Positions 53,476 through 62,184 of a DNA stretch of 64,000 bases are shown piece by piece. This DNA comes from Asaia bogorensis_B. GTDB lineage: Bacteria; Pseudomonadota; Alphaproteobacteria; Acetobacterales; Acetobacteraceae. Positions within the stretch are counted from its first letter, which is position 1, and each line of letters starts with the position of its first letter. The DNA is taken from NCBI RefSeq assembly GCF_900465315.1, contig NZ_UBIX01000008.1, one strand, 5' to 3'. Made by a program: the position numbers and the translations under genes. The notes under the pieces are model-generated. The model was not told where the DNA came from, ran no database searches, and worked only from the letters and a program-made list of their open reading frames with translations.

Positions 53476-54056
53476 TACAGCGACTCTCCGCCCAGCAGTT
53501 CCACCCGGACCGAATGATTGGTGTAGACGCAGATATCGCCAGCAATCTTCATCGCACGGCGGGCCACATCCTCGGCACTCAGCCCCTCGATATCGATGAG
53601 CGCACGCGCCGCCGAAAGCGCGTAATTGCCGCCGGAGCCGATCGCGATGATCCCGTCCTCGGGCTCAAGCACGTCGCCATTGCCGGTCAGTGTGAAGGAG
53701 CGATGAGCATCGGCCACCGCCATCATGGCCTCCAGCCGACGCAGATAGCGATCCGTGCGCCAGTCTTTCGCCAGATCGACACAGGCCCGTTCAAGCTGAT
53801 CGGGATAGCGTTCCAGCTTGGCTTCAAGGCGCTCGAGCAGGGTGAAGGCATCAGCTGTTGCCCCGGCGAACCCGGCTAGAATTGAGTTCTTGGGCCCTAT
53901 GCGGCGTACCTTGCGGGCATTGCCCTTGATGACCGTCTGGCCAAGCGTAACCTGCCCGTCACCCGCCATGGCCACCTGTCCGTCGCGACGAACGCAAAGG
54001 ATGGTGGTGCCATGCCAGCCAACAGGGTCATGGGGGGAAGAGGAATGAGTGTGCAT
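53475..54056 (-). CDS. hslV: ATP-dependent protease subunit HslV
   Basis: 193 aa threonine peptidase of the proteasome beta fold. The catalytic Thr17 follows a 16-residue leader ending 'GWHG' that must be removed; such a propeptide is usual in alphaproteobacteria. 'AGDGQVTLGQTVIKGNARKVR' (in part) and 'AGFAGATADAFTL' are signatures. A candidate heat-shock promoter lies right upstream. Confidence 0.96.
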   Translation of the reverse strand: MHTHSSSPHDPVGWHGTTILCVRRDGQVAMAGDGQVTLGQTVIKGNARKVRRIGPKNSILAGFAGATADAFTLLERLEAKLERYPDQLERACVDLAKDWRTDRYLRRLEAMMAVADAHRSFTLTGNGDVLEPEDGIIAIGSGGNYALSAARALIDIEGLSAEDVARRAMKIAGDICVYTNHSVRVELLGGESL

Positions 54057-54064
54057 GCCTCTTC

Positions 54065-54092
54065 ACATAAGCCCTGCGCGCAGAGAGACAAG
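54065..54092 (-). promoter_or_regulatory. Candidate RpoH (sigma-32) promoter for hslVU
   Basis: On the minus strand CTTG (54092-54089), 17 bp, then CTTATGT (54071-54065), which fits the alphaproteobacterial RpoH pattern CTTG-N17/18-CYTATNT. It would start transcription only a few bases from the hslV ATG (54056), giving a nearly leaderless message; that is a reason for caution. Heat-shock control of hslVU is established in other bacteria. Confidence 0.4.
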
Positions 54093-54098
54093 CCCGCC

Positions 54099-56024
54099 CT
54101 ATGCCCAGTTACGCAGCGTGGTAGCGATTGCCTGACGCAACTCCACCGGGGTGAAGGGCTTGCCCAGCACGAAAGCATCGGCAGGCAGGTTTTCGGGGTC
54201 GGCATAACCACTGACGTAAAGCACCGGCAGAGCGGGATATTTCTCCGCCAGGATGGCGCCGCATTCGCGGCCGCCCATGCCCGGCATCAGCAGATCGAGC
54301 ACAACCAGATCGAAATGTTCACCCGCAGCCAGGCAGGCAATCACATCCTTGCCATCCGCAACGCTGATCACCTCATGACCGTCCTGCGAGAGGAATTGCG
54401 CCGTAACGAGCCGCACACCGGGTTCATCATCAGCCAGCAACACACGCAGCTTGCGCGGCCCCGAAACAGCCTCGACCGCCTCCTGCTGCGCCCCTGCCGT
54501 CGCCTCGTGGCTGACAGGCAGAAGCATGATCATGCGTGTGCCTTCGCCCGGCGTGCTCTCGACACGGATATCCCCCCCGCTGCGCTGCAGGAACCCGTAG
54601 ATGGTCGAAAGCCCCAGACCCGTGCCGCTTCCAAGGCCCTTCGTCGTGAAAAAAGGTTCGAAGATACGGCGCACGATCTCCGGCGGCATGCCGCAGCCCT
54701 GATCATCCACCGAGAGCACGACGCGCTCACCTTCAGGGGCATGAGCCTCATGGCTGAGCGCGATACTGATGACACCGCCATCCGGCATGGCATCGCGGGC
54801 ATTGATACACAAGTTGAGCAGGGCCATTTCAAGCTGACCGGAGTCACTCATTACGGGGGGCATGACCAGATCACGCGGCACGGCAGAGAGATCGATCGTG
54901 CAACGCCCCGTTTCGCCGCGCAGATCGCTTGCCCGGCTCAGGCTCTGCACGATCAGGTCGTGCATGCTCCAGATCATCTCGACCAGGTTGACCGGACGCA
55001 GCGCCATGGGTTTCGGTCGACCGAATTCGAGCAGACGACGGGTCAGGACCGTACCGCGACGGGCCGATTCAAGGGCATTGTCGAAAAGCTTGGTCACGGT
55101 CGGGTTTACTGCAGGCGTCATGTCCTGCAGCAATTCGAGTGAGCCCAGCATGGCGGTCAGCAGGTTGTTGAAGTCATGCGCAATCCCCCCGGCGAGTGTG
55201 CCAAGAGCATGCATCTTGTCATCCTGACGCAGGCGCTCCTCCATGGCGAGGCGCTCAGTCACGTCCCGGTCGAGCATCATCTGCCAACGCTGCGCGCTCG
55301 GGAAAGGGACACCCAGCGCATTGCGCGGCCAGGGCAGGGTCTGGCGCGTGATCTCGTGCCACCTCACCCCCTCAGCCGTATGCTCCGACACCAGCCGCGA
55401 GACCTCGCCCTCGCTTCGGGTCTCCTCACGCATAGCGACGATATCCGGACGAAGGGCATCGTTGAACAGGGAGTCCTCAGCGATATCGCCCCTGCCGTCA
55501 GGCGTGACTTCGACCTCGATATTGTGGCGCAGTACCGTGCCATCGGCCTCGGAAAACACGACATCCATCGGCACCGATTCCAGTGCGCCATGCAAAAGCA
55601 CGCGCTCCATCATCAATGCCCGCTCGAGGCGATGATGGGCTGCAACCTCACGTACCATCGCGCGCAGTGAGTCGGACTCCCACGGCTTGTGGGCATAGAA
55701 CTGGATCCTGCCCTGATTGAGGGCGGCAACCACGGCGGCCAGATCGGCATAACCGGTCAGGAGAATTCCGCGCGCATCTGAATAGTCCCGCGCCTTGCTC
55801 AGCATCACATCGCCCGTCATATTGGGCATGCGCTGGTCGGAGACAATCACCGCGATATCGGGTGACTTGCGCAGGAATTCGAGCGCCTCGAGCGGGTCTG
55901 TACTGGAGAGAATATCGAATTCATCTTCCAGCAGATCGGTCAGCGCGACCAGAATTTCGGCTTCATCATCCACCAGGAGGATACGGCTCCTCCCGAATGG
56001 TACGCTCATTTCGGTCCGTTTCAT
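54099..56024 (-). CDS. Hybrid sensor kinase (REC-PAS-HisKA-HATPase-REC)
   Basis: 641 aa, soluble. N-terminal receiver (about 14-130, 'VSDQRMP' with the acceptor Asp), a PAS-like segment (about 145-255), HisKA 'AGGIAHDFNNLLTAML' (phospho-His), HATPase boxes 'NLCINARDAMPDGG', 'DQGCGMPPE', 'GTGLGLSTIYG', then a C-terminal receiver (about 520-640, 'LVVLDLLMPGMGG'). The NtrB/CckA-like 'HDFNNLL' class is typical of alphaproteobacteria. It overlaps the upstream kinase (ATGA), so the two probably exchange phosphate. No DNA-binding output domain is encoded beside them. Confidence 0.88.
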   Translation of the reverse strand: MKRTEMSVPFGRSRILLVDDEAEILVALTDLLEDEFDILSSTDPLEALEFLRKSPDIAVIVSDQRMPNMTGDVMLSKARDYSDARGILLTGYADLAAVVAALNQGRIQFYAHKPWESDSLRAMVREVAAHHRLERALMMERVLLHGALESVPMDVVFSEADGTVLRHNIEVEVTPDGRGDIAEDSLFNDALRPDIVAMREETRSEGEVSRLVSEHTAEGVRWHEITRQTLPWPRNALGVPFPSAQRWQMMLDRDVTERLAMEERLRQDDKMHALGTLAGGIAHDFNNLLTAMLGSLELLQDMTPAVNPTVTKLFDNALESARRGTVLTRRLLEFGRPKPMALRPVNLVEMIWSMHDLIVQSLSRASDLRGETGRCTIDLSAVPRDLVMPPVMSDSGQLEMALLNLCINARDAMPDGGVISIALSHEAHAPEGERVVLSVDDQGCGMPPEIVRRIFEPFFTTKGLGSGTGLGLSTIYGFLQRSGGDIRVESTPGEGTRMIMLLPVSHEATAGAQQEAVEAVSGPRKLRVLLADDEPGVRLVTAQFLSQDGHEVISVADGKDVIACLAAGEHFDLVVLDLLMPGMGGRECGAILAEKYPALPVLYVSGYADPENLPADAFVLGKPFTPVELRQAIATTLRNWA

Positions 56025-57892
56025 GCGCTGCGTCCTATCGTCACCGGTCCCGTAGGGGTAAGGCGCACCGGAACGGAGAGCGTGAAACAGGCCCCCACAT
56101 CGCGTCCACCCTCGAGATTTGCGTCCTCTATATCAATAGAGCCGCCATGAGCCTCGATCACGCCATAGGCAATCGCCAGCCCCAGCCCTGTTCCCATACC
56201 GACAGGCTTGGTCGTGAAGAATGGCTCGAACACACGGGCGCGCAGGGCGGCGGGCACACCCGGTCCGTCATCCGCCACGCTGATCACGTAATTTGCATCC
56301 GATCCCTCCTGCTCCAGAACGGTCTGGATCACGATCTTGCCGCTTGGCGCCCCGGCCTCAAGCCCTTCGGCCTCGGCACGCGAGCGTATGGCATCGGCTG
56401 CGTTGCTGACGATATTCATGACCACCTGATGCAGAAGGGCCGGCTGACAGACCAGCATACGTGGGGCCGACAAATGGCGCTCCACCGTAATCTCGCGGCC
56501 GAATTTATGCGCCAGAAGGGCGAGCGCGGTATCGATTGCCTCAACCACGTCGGTATCCTGAAAAGCGCTTTCATCGAGACGTGAGAAACGCCTCAGGCTC
56601 AGCACCAGATTCTGGATGCGTTGCAGCCCCAGCCGCATCGCACCGATACGGCTCGAACATTTCTCCAGCAGCGCAAGCTGTGCTGGCAGAAGAGGCCCCT
56701 CGGACTCCGTGAGCCGCTGCAGGGCCCGCGCGATGGTCTCCTCGTGCGCCAGGGTGAAGGCGAGCGGGTTGTTGATCTCGTGGGCGATGCCTGCCACGAG
56801 CTCGCCGAGCGAGGCCATCTTGGCTGTCTGCACCAGCTTGGCCTGTGTCTCGATCAGTCGTGCATTGGCATCGGCAAGTTCAGAATTGGCGTGGGCGAGC
56901 GCCTCGGCCATAGCAGCCTTGGCAGCAATGGCGCGGGCCTCGCTCTGCGCTGTCTGAAGCGCCACTTCGCGCACCTGACGCTTGATTTCCTGCTGCCTGA
57001 TCTCGTCCTGCGCCAGCTTGCGACGCACCAGCACCCGGATGCGCAGCGCCAGAACATCGGGGGCGATGTCGCTGGGCACCAGGTCATCCAGCCCCGCATC
57101 GAACAGATCTGCCGCAGAGTGACGCCTGAACCGGTCAGCATCGACAATGCCGAGGATCCGGAAGGATGTTCCTCCGGCCTCAAGCACATCCTGACGGCGC
57201 GCATCGAGACGGCGGCAGAAATTCACGCCATCGAGCAGGCGCGACGTAAGGTCGAGCACCAGACAATCCGGCCCCTCCTCGCCCCCAAGCCACCCGCCGT
57301 GAATCAGTTCGCCCGAGGCGGTAACCGTGGTGACCGTATGGCCATCGCGCCAGAGCAGCTCCCCCAGGGAGGCACCGGAGGAATCGCGCTCCCAATTGGC
57401 ATTGTCGCCCGGCTCGTCCTCGAAATCCTCGGTATGGGGGCTCGTGACGATAACGATACGCGCCCGGCGGAAACGTCCAGCCTCTTCGGCCTGAAGAAAG
57501 TCCGAGCCCTCTCGCAGCAGCGCACGGATACGCAGCACCAGCAGGTCAGGATGGGCCGATTTGGAGATATAGGCATCCGCGCCGCTTTCGAGCCCTTCAC
57601 GCTCCAGTCCGGGCCCGACATCCTCGGTCAGCATCAGGATGGGGATCGAACGCGTCTGGGCGTTCATGCGGAACTGACGCGCCATCTGGCCGCCATTCAT
57701 GCCTGGCAGGTGATAATCAGCCACCACGAGGTCGGGCAGGCCATCATCGAGGCAGGTCAGGGCCTCTTCACCACTGGCCACGCGCCGGACGACAAACCCT
57801 GCCTCTTCGAGCAGAAGCGTAAGGGCTTGCGCCTGTATATCCGACTCCTCAACGAGAAGGATTGCGGGACGGGGCACATCTTGCAGGGTCAT
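56021..57892 (-). CDS. Response regulator-histidine kinase hybrid
   Basis: 623 aa, soluble. First receiver (about 8-125, 'DLVVADYHLPGMNG'), a second receiver-like domain (about 140-300, 'DCLVLDLTSRLLDG'), a coiled coil rich in Ala, Glu and Gln (300-365), HisKA 'VAGIAHEINNPLAFTL', and HATPase 'NIVSNAADAIRSRA', 'DDGPGVPAAL', 'GTGLGLAIAYG'. The input is not a membrane sensor, so it probably acts on partner phosphorylation. First gene of the minus-strand string kinase-kinase-hslV-hslU-sufE. Confidence 0.88.
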   Translation of the reverse strand: MTLQDVPRPAILLVEESDIQAQALTLLLEEAGFVVRRVASGEEALTCLDDGLPDLVVADYHLPGMNGGQMARQFRMNAQTRSIPILMLTEDVGPGLEREGLESGADAYISKSAHPDLLVLRIRALLREGSDFLQAEEAGRFRRARIVIVTSPHTEDFEDEPGDNANWERDSSGASLGELLWRDGHTVTTVTASGELIHGGWLGGEEGPDCLVLDLTSRLLDGVNFCRRLDARRQDVLEAGGTSFRILGIVDADRFRRHSAADLFDAGLDDLVPSDIAPDVLALRIRVLVRRKLAQDEIRQQEIKRQVREVALQTAQSEARAIAAKAAMAEALAHANSELADANARLIETQAKLVQTAKMASLGELVAGIAHEINNPLAFTLAHEETIARALQRLTESEGPLLPAQLALLEKCSSRIGAMRLGLQRIQNLVLSLRRFSRLDESAFQDTDVVEAIDTALALLAHKFGREITVERHLSAPRMLVCQPALLHQVVMNIVSNAADAIRSRAEAEGLEAGAPSGKIVIQTVLEQEGSDANYVISVADDGPGVPAALRARVFEPFFTTKPVGMGTGLGLAIAYGVIEAHGGSIDIEDANLEGGRDVGACFTLSVPVRLTPTGPVTIGRSA

Positions 57893-58203
57893 GAATGCAC
57901 TGGTCTCATGAGTTTGCCGGGGTGATCAAGTTCGCCAGCGCCTTCGAGACGAAAAGAGTTCTGCGATGCAGCTGTCATTGCAGAAAAGATGACATGTCGC
58001 GAGCTCATGTCATGTCGCTACCCGCGAGATTTCACCCGGTGTGACGCATGCAGATCAGAAGGGCCGCGGGGCGTTCATCGCCGTGTCACAGGCTGATCAT
58101 TGCATTTCCCTGCGCTGGCAGCTACCTCAGGATCAGACAACGTGGCCAGCCCTGACTGGACGCCACTTCATTCGTGCCCATCACGACAAGCTGGAAGCGC
58201 CCC
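57893..58203. other. Intergenic region with an inverted repeat
   Basis: A divergent promoter region between the kinase operon (minus) and a small membrane protein (plus). 57989-58013 is ATGACATG, nine bases, CATGTCAT, an operator-like inverted repeat. The plus-strand frame through 58041-58676 looks like a shadow of the neighbouring gene. Nothing else is recognised. Confidence 0.45.
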
Positions 58204-58653
58204 ATGGAAGTTTCGCCCCGCCCGTCCCTGTCACGCCTAGGCCAGCCGAGCGACGACCGCGAGCCCCGTGGCACAAGCGGGCTTGGCACCGGCGGGCGCG
58301 GCAGCGGCAGCGGCAGCGGGCTCGCTATCCTGCGCACGGCCTTCTGGGCTGTCTGCTATTTCGCCTTTTATTTCGCCCAGCAGGTGGCCGAAGTCCTGGC
58401 ACCGCTCTGCCTTGTGCTTGGCATCGGGTGGATGGCCCTACCCAAGGCCCTTTCGGCCATCACTACCGGCACGGCCTCGACCGACCCGCAGGCACAGGAT
58501 GTCATGAATCACGTGGTCGGGAGCATTCCCGATCATCTTGCCATCGGCAGCCATGTGATGACGGCAAGCGGCCTTGTCTTCGATGGTTTCATGCTGATGG
58601 CCATCGCCGCCCTCGGTGCGACGGTTTCCGCCGTCGCCGCACGCAACATGTAA
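58204..58653 (+). CDS. Small membrane protein of unknown function upstream of ftsEX
   Basis: 149 aa. N-terminal 40 residues are polar with a Gly-Ser repeat encoded by three tandem GCAGCG units (58301-58318). Two hydrophobic segments follow (about 42-80, and 120-146). No family recognised. The ATG at 58204 has GGAAG upstream; a GTG ten codons earlier is possible. It ends 19 bp before ftsE, so it may be in that operon and be division-linked. Confidence 0.6.
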   Translation: MEVSPRPSLSRLGQPSDDREPRGTSGLGTGGRGSGSGSGLAILRTAFWAVCYFAFYFAQQVAEVLAPLCLVLGIGWMALPKALSAITTGTASTDPQAQDVMNHVVGSIPDHLAIGSHVMTASGLVFDGFMLMAIAALGATVSAVAARNM

Positions 58654-58672
58654 CGCCGCGACCGGGGCTTTC

Positions 58673-59506
58673 ATGATCCGGTTCCACAACGTTACCTATC
58701 GCCATGCCCATCCTCGCCGTCTGGCCGGGCAACGTCAGATGGCGCGCCCGGTCCTTGAGGGACTCGATTTTACCATCCAGCAAGGCAGCTTCTACTGGCT
58801 GACCGGCCCCTCCGGCGCGGGCAAGTCCAGCCTGCTTCGCCTCGCCCATGCAGAGACTTTGCCAGAGAGCGGTACGGTCGAGATTCTCGGGATCGCGACG
58901 GAGCGGGCCAGCCGCCGTCAGCTGGCCCAGCTGAGGCAGCGCATCGGGTTCATCCCTCAGGATCTGCGCCTGCTGGGCGAGCTGAATGTTTATGACAATA
59001 TCGCCCTCCCTTTACGTCTGGCCGGACAATCCGACAGCGCGATAAGGGGCGAGATCGGGTCCATCCTCGACTGGCTCGATCTGGGGGCCAAATCTGACAG
59101 CCTGCCGGATGAGCTCTCCGGAGGGGAGCGACAGCGCGTGGCCATCGCCCGCGCTCTTGTAACCCGCCCGGCCCTGCTTCTGGCGGACGAACCGACCAAT
59201 GCCCTTGCAGAGTCGCAAAGCTGGCAACTCATTGAGGCATTAAGGGCGCTAAGCCGCTCGGGTACGACTGTCATCGTCGCCACGCATAACGAGTCCCTGC
59301 TTCGGGCCATGCCCCTGCCCTGCATCAGCCTGCGTAATGGGCGCCTTGAAAAACCCGTCCCACCCCCGGTGATGCATCACCCTAAGACTCATGCCTCAGG
59401 CTCTGACACCTCCACTCATGACGGCGACGACATTCGTCATCCCGATGACCATGCCACCTCTCCCTTCCTCTCTGCCTCACGCCCCTTGCGGGAACGGGAT
59501 CGATGA
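58673..59506 (+). CDS. ftsE: Cell division ATP-binding protein FtsE with His/Asp-rich tail
   Basis: 277 aa. ABC ATPase with Walker A 'GPSGAGKSS' (45-53), Q-loop 'PQDLRLL', signature LSGGERQR (148-155), Walker B 'ALLLADEP' (167-174) and switch His205. The D-loop reads 'NALAES' where FtsE usually has N-L-D-P. Beyond residue 229 there is a 48-residue tail rich in His, Asp, Ser and Thr that typical 220-230 aa FtsE lacks. FtsEX activates septal peptidoglycan hydrolases. It overlaps ftsX (ATGA). Confidence 0.88.
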   Translation: MIRFHNVTYRHAHPRRLAGQRQMARPVLEGLDFTIQQGSFYWLTGPSGAGKSSLLRLAHAETLPESGTVEILGIATERASRRQLAQLRQRIGFIPQDLRLLGELNVYDNIALPLRLAGQSDSAIRGEIGSILDWLDLGAKSDSLPDELSGGERQRVAIARALVTRPALLLADEPTNALAESQSWQLIEALRALSRSGTTVIVATHNESLLRAMPLPCISLRNGRLEKPVPPPVMHHPKTHASGSDTSTHDGDDIRHPDDHATSPFLSASRPLRERDR

Positions 59507-60411
59507 GCCGCAAACTTCCTGATGGGCTGCATCTGGGCCGACGCGATCAGGGGCTGATACCTCTTATCGCCGCCGTGGCGGCAATCGCAGCCCTCGCACT
59601 CGGCGGCTGGAATGCGGCACGCGTTCTCTCTCGCGAATGGGACCATGGCGCCACCCAACAGGTTACGATTGAAATTCCGGATCTTACGGGCGATGCCGCG
59701 GACACAGCCCGTAAACTTGTTACCGTCTTGAAGAGCGATCCCGGCATCGCCAGCGTCGACATTCTGCCCGAGGCAAGGCTGCGCGATATCCTTCGCCCCT
59801 GGCTTGGCACGATGCAGGCCAGCCTGTCAGACCTGCCCGTCGTGCTCTCGATCACGCGACGCAGCAATGGCCCCGTCACCAATCTGCCAGTCATACTGGA
59901 TACGATCGCGCCCTCAGCCATCATCGAGGAAAATGCCCGCTGGGGCGAACGCCTGATGCTTCTCGGCCAGACTTTGCAGGCCTGTGCGTGGCTTGCCGTG
60001 TTGCTGGCCGGGTTTGCCACCGCTGGCGTGACCACACTTTCCGTGCGCATGACGCTGATTGCACGACGGCGCACTATTGAAATCCTTCATGGCCTCGGCG
60101 CCCGTGACGGGCTGATCGCACGACGAATCGCCTGGCGAAGCGCCCTGCTCGGGCTGAGCGGAGGCGTAATCGGCACGGCACTCGGCGGGCTGATACTGGC
60201 CATACTCTATCACCTGTTGCTGCCCTTCATGGATCAGGCAGGCGCCGGTGCAACAACGTGGCCCCAAAGCTATGAACAATGGCTTGCCTTGTGGGCCGCC
60301 ATACCTCCAGCCCTGCTCCAGTCCCTCGCCTGTGTGCCGGTGCTCGTTGCTGTCCTCAGCTTCGTTGTGGCTCAGGGGACGGTGCGTCTGTGGTTGCGCC
60401 GGCTGCCATGA
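59503..60411 (+). CDS. ftsX: Cell division protein FtsX
   Basis: 302 aa. Four membrane spans (about 18-37, 163-188, 215-245, 270-295) with a large periplasmic loop after the first (about 40-155), the FtsX architecture. 'IEILHGLGARDGLIARR' is the coupling region. It acts with FtsE at the divisome. Its stop overlaps the next start (ATGA). Confidence 0.88.
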   Translation: MSRKLPDGLHLGRRDQGLIPLIAAVAAIAALALGGWNAARVLSREWDHGATQQVTIEIPDLTGDAADTARKLVTVLKSDPGIASVDILPEARLRDILRPWLGTMQASLSDLPVVLSITRRSNGPVTNLPVILDTIAPSAIIEENARWGERLMLLGQTLQACAWLAVLLAGFATAGVTTLSVRMTLIARRRTIEILHGLGARDGLIARRIAWRSALLGLSGGVIGTALGGLILAILYHLLLPFMDQAGAGATTWPQSYEQWLALWAAIPPALLQSLACVPVLVAVLSFVVAQGTVRLWLRRLP

Positions 60412-60998
60412 GATTCTGGCTGGCCGTTCCGTTTCTGGTGTTCGTTCTGGCCCTTGTCTGGTGCGCAGGGTTCGCCTGGTTTTGCGTCGATGCGCTCCAC
60501 CCCGTATCCAATCCGGTACATTGTGACGGCATCGTTGCCCTGACCGGGGGGCGTGACCGTATCGAGGCCTCGCTTCAGCTGCTGGACAAGGGGGTTGGGC
60601 GCAAGTTGCTGATCTCCGGGGTGGGGCCCCATGCCACACTCAGCCAGCTCAGCGAACATGCACCGATATCGCTGACACCCGAACTGGCGTCGCGCATCAC
60701 ACTGGGCAGGCGTGCGGTGTCTACCATCGGCAACGGGTCGGAAACGGCCCAGTGGGCCACGCAGAACCATATCCGTTCGCTGCTGGTCGTTACGGCGGGC
60801 TACCATATCCGGCGGGCTATGGTTGAAATCCATCGCGCCGCACCGGAGGTCGTGCTCCACCCCTACCCTGTCCGCTCACCTGCGTTAAGACGCAGCCCCG
60901 ATCGCGCGACATTCAGCCTTCTGCTGCACGAATACATCAAATGGATCGGCTCCCATCTGGGCCTTTCGCGGGGAATCAATCTTACCCCCCAGTCATGA
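60408..60998 (+). CDS. YdcF/DUF218 family membrane protein
   Basis: 196 aa. One N-terminal membrane anchor (about 2-24), then a DUF218 domain: 'DGIVALTGGRDRIEASLQLLDKG', 'LLISG', 'STIGNGSETAQWA' and 'LLVVTAGYHIRRA'. Family members (YdcF, SanA, ElyC) are linked to envelope integrity and lipid-carrier recycling. Directly coupled to ftsX. Confidence 0.85.
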   Translation: MRFWLAVPFLVFVLALVWCAGFAWFCVDALHPVSNPVHCDGIVALTGGRDRIEASLQLLDKGVGRKLLISGVGPHATLSQLSEHAPISLTPELASRITLGRRAVSTIGNGSETAQWATQNHIRSLLVVTAGYHIRRAMVEIHRAAPEVVLHPYPVRSPALRRSPDRATFSLLLHEYIKWIGSHLGLSRGINLTPQS

Positions 60999-61110
60999 AC
61001 CCATCCGGGTAAAACCTATGCCGGTCCCGAATCCCATGTTGCGCCGTTTCCCTCCTGCCCCGTGATGCTCTAGTGAACATCGGATTCTCGAGACGCTACT
61101 GGGGGAGTGC

Positions 61111-61854
61111 ATGATCCGGATACGCGCCTGGCTTTTCATGAGCTATTTCATCATCCTCACCCTGATCATGGGTGTGATCGCCATGCCCATACGCGCCCTG
61201 CGACGCCACAAGCTGGCCCTGCGCTATGCCCAGCTCTGGTCATCGCTCACCTTGCGCGGTCTGAGCCTGATCTGTCGCATACGCATCACGGTCATCGGCC
61301 GCGAGAATCTGCCTGCAGGGGCGTGCCTTGTCGCCTCGCAGCATCAGTCTTTCTTCGACGGCTTCATCTGGATGACGATTGCCGAACAACCGGCCTATGT
61401 CATCAAGCAGGAGCTTACCCGCATACCGTTCATCGGTCCCATGCTGATCCTGTCCGGCATGGTGCCTGTCGAGCGCGCCGCGGGCGCGAAGGCCCTGCGC
61501 GCCCTGATGAAGGCGACGCAGGAGCATTTTGATGAAGGCCGACAGATCATCATCTTCCCTGAAGGAACAAGAACCGTCCCTGGCGAGCGTGTTCCCCTTC
61601 AGCCCGGCGTAGTCGCACTGGCCAAGCAGGCGGCTGTACCTGTCATTCCAGTCGCCACCAATTCTGGCCTGCACTGGCCGCGCCGTGGCTGGTTGATGAC
61701 TCCGGGCGAAATCATCGTCGCCATAGGAGAGGCTTTGCCTGCGAATGCCGGGCGACACTCTCTGATCGACTCGATCTACAGGTCCTGGGATAAGCTTTGC
61801 ATTGCCCACGATATACCACACCCTGTGGATAACTCTGTGGACCTGAGACGCTGA
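61111..61854 (+). CDS. plsC: 1-acyl-sn-glycerol-3-phosphate acyltransferase family protein
   Basis: 247 aa. An N-terminal membrane segment (6-28), the catalytic H-x4-D as HQSFFD (78-83) and the substrate motif FPEGTR (149-154). It makes phosphatidic acid from lysophosphatidic acid at the inner membrane. ATG with GGGGGAG upstream. It stands alone after the ftsEX string. Confidence 0.9.
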   Translation: MIRIRAWLFMSYFIILTLIMGVIAMPIRALRRHKLALRYAQLWSSLTLRGLSLICRIRITVIGRENLPAGACLVASQHQSFFDGFIWMTIAEQPAYVIKQELTRIPFIGPMLILSGMVPVERAAGAKALRALMKATQEHFDEGRQIIIFPEGTRTVPGERVPLQPGVVALAKQAAVPVIPVATNSGLHWPRRGWLMTPGEIIVAIGEALPANAGRHSLIDSIYRSWDKLCIAHDIPHPVDNSVDLRR

Positions 61855-62184
61855 TCGGGGGGAATCCTGTGCGGAACACCGTGCATAACCCCCATCGAAC
61901 CGATACGATCCTGAAAGGATCCAGCCGGGGCGGGCAAGAAAGCGAGTCAAGAGACAATCGCCGCAAAAGCTAGGTTTTTCGCGCTTTATGGCGCAAAGAA
62001 CGGTGCGGAGGGGGCATCTAACACAGCCCCCTGCGCTTTCATAGCCCCGCGGCGGAGACTCTTTCCCTTTTCCTCATTTCATCCGTTTTCAGCTCTGGGG
62101 ATAAAATGTGCGGTTTCTCGCGACAACTGTGAAATCTGACGGCAGAACCTGCCAATTACCCAGTATTCACCGGGCTAATCTGAG
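61855..62184. other. Intergenic region, nothing recognised
   Basis: 330 bp between the acyltransferase and DUF2125 genes. It has short weak dyads only (for example 61910-61922 and 61980-61998). No tRNA, clear promoter, terminator or reading frame with family resemblance. Confidence 0.5.

Noticed and set aside
54012..55142. 376 aa plus-strand open frame
   Set aside because: Antisense to the hybrid kinase and hslV start; no domain.
56621..57925. 434 aa plus-strand open frame
   Set aside because: Antisense to a clear receiver-kinase gene; no family resemblance.
58041..58676. 211 aa plus-strand open frame
   Set aside because: Arg/His-rich and overlaps the membrane protein gene in another frame; no ribosome binding site.
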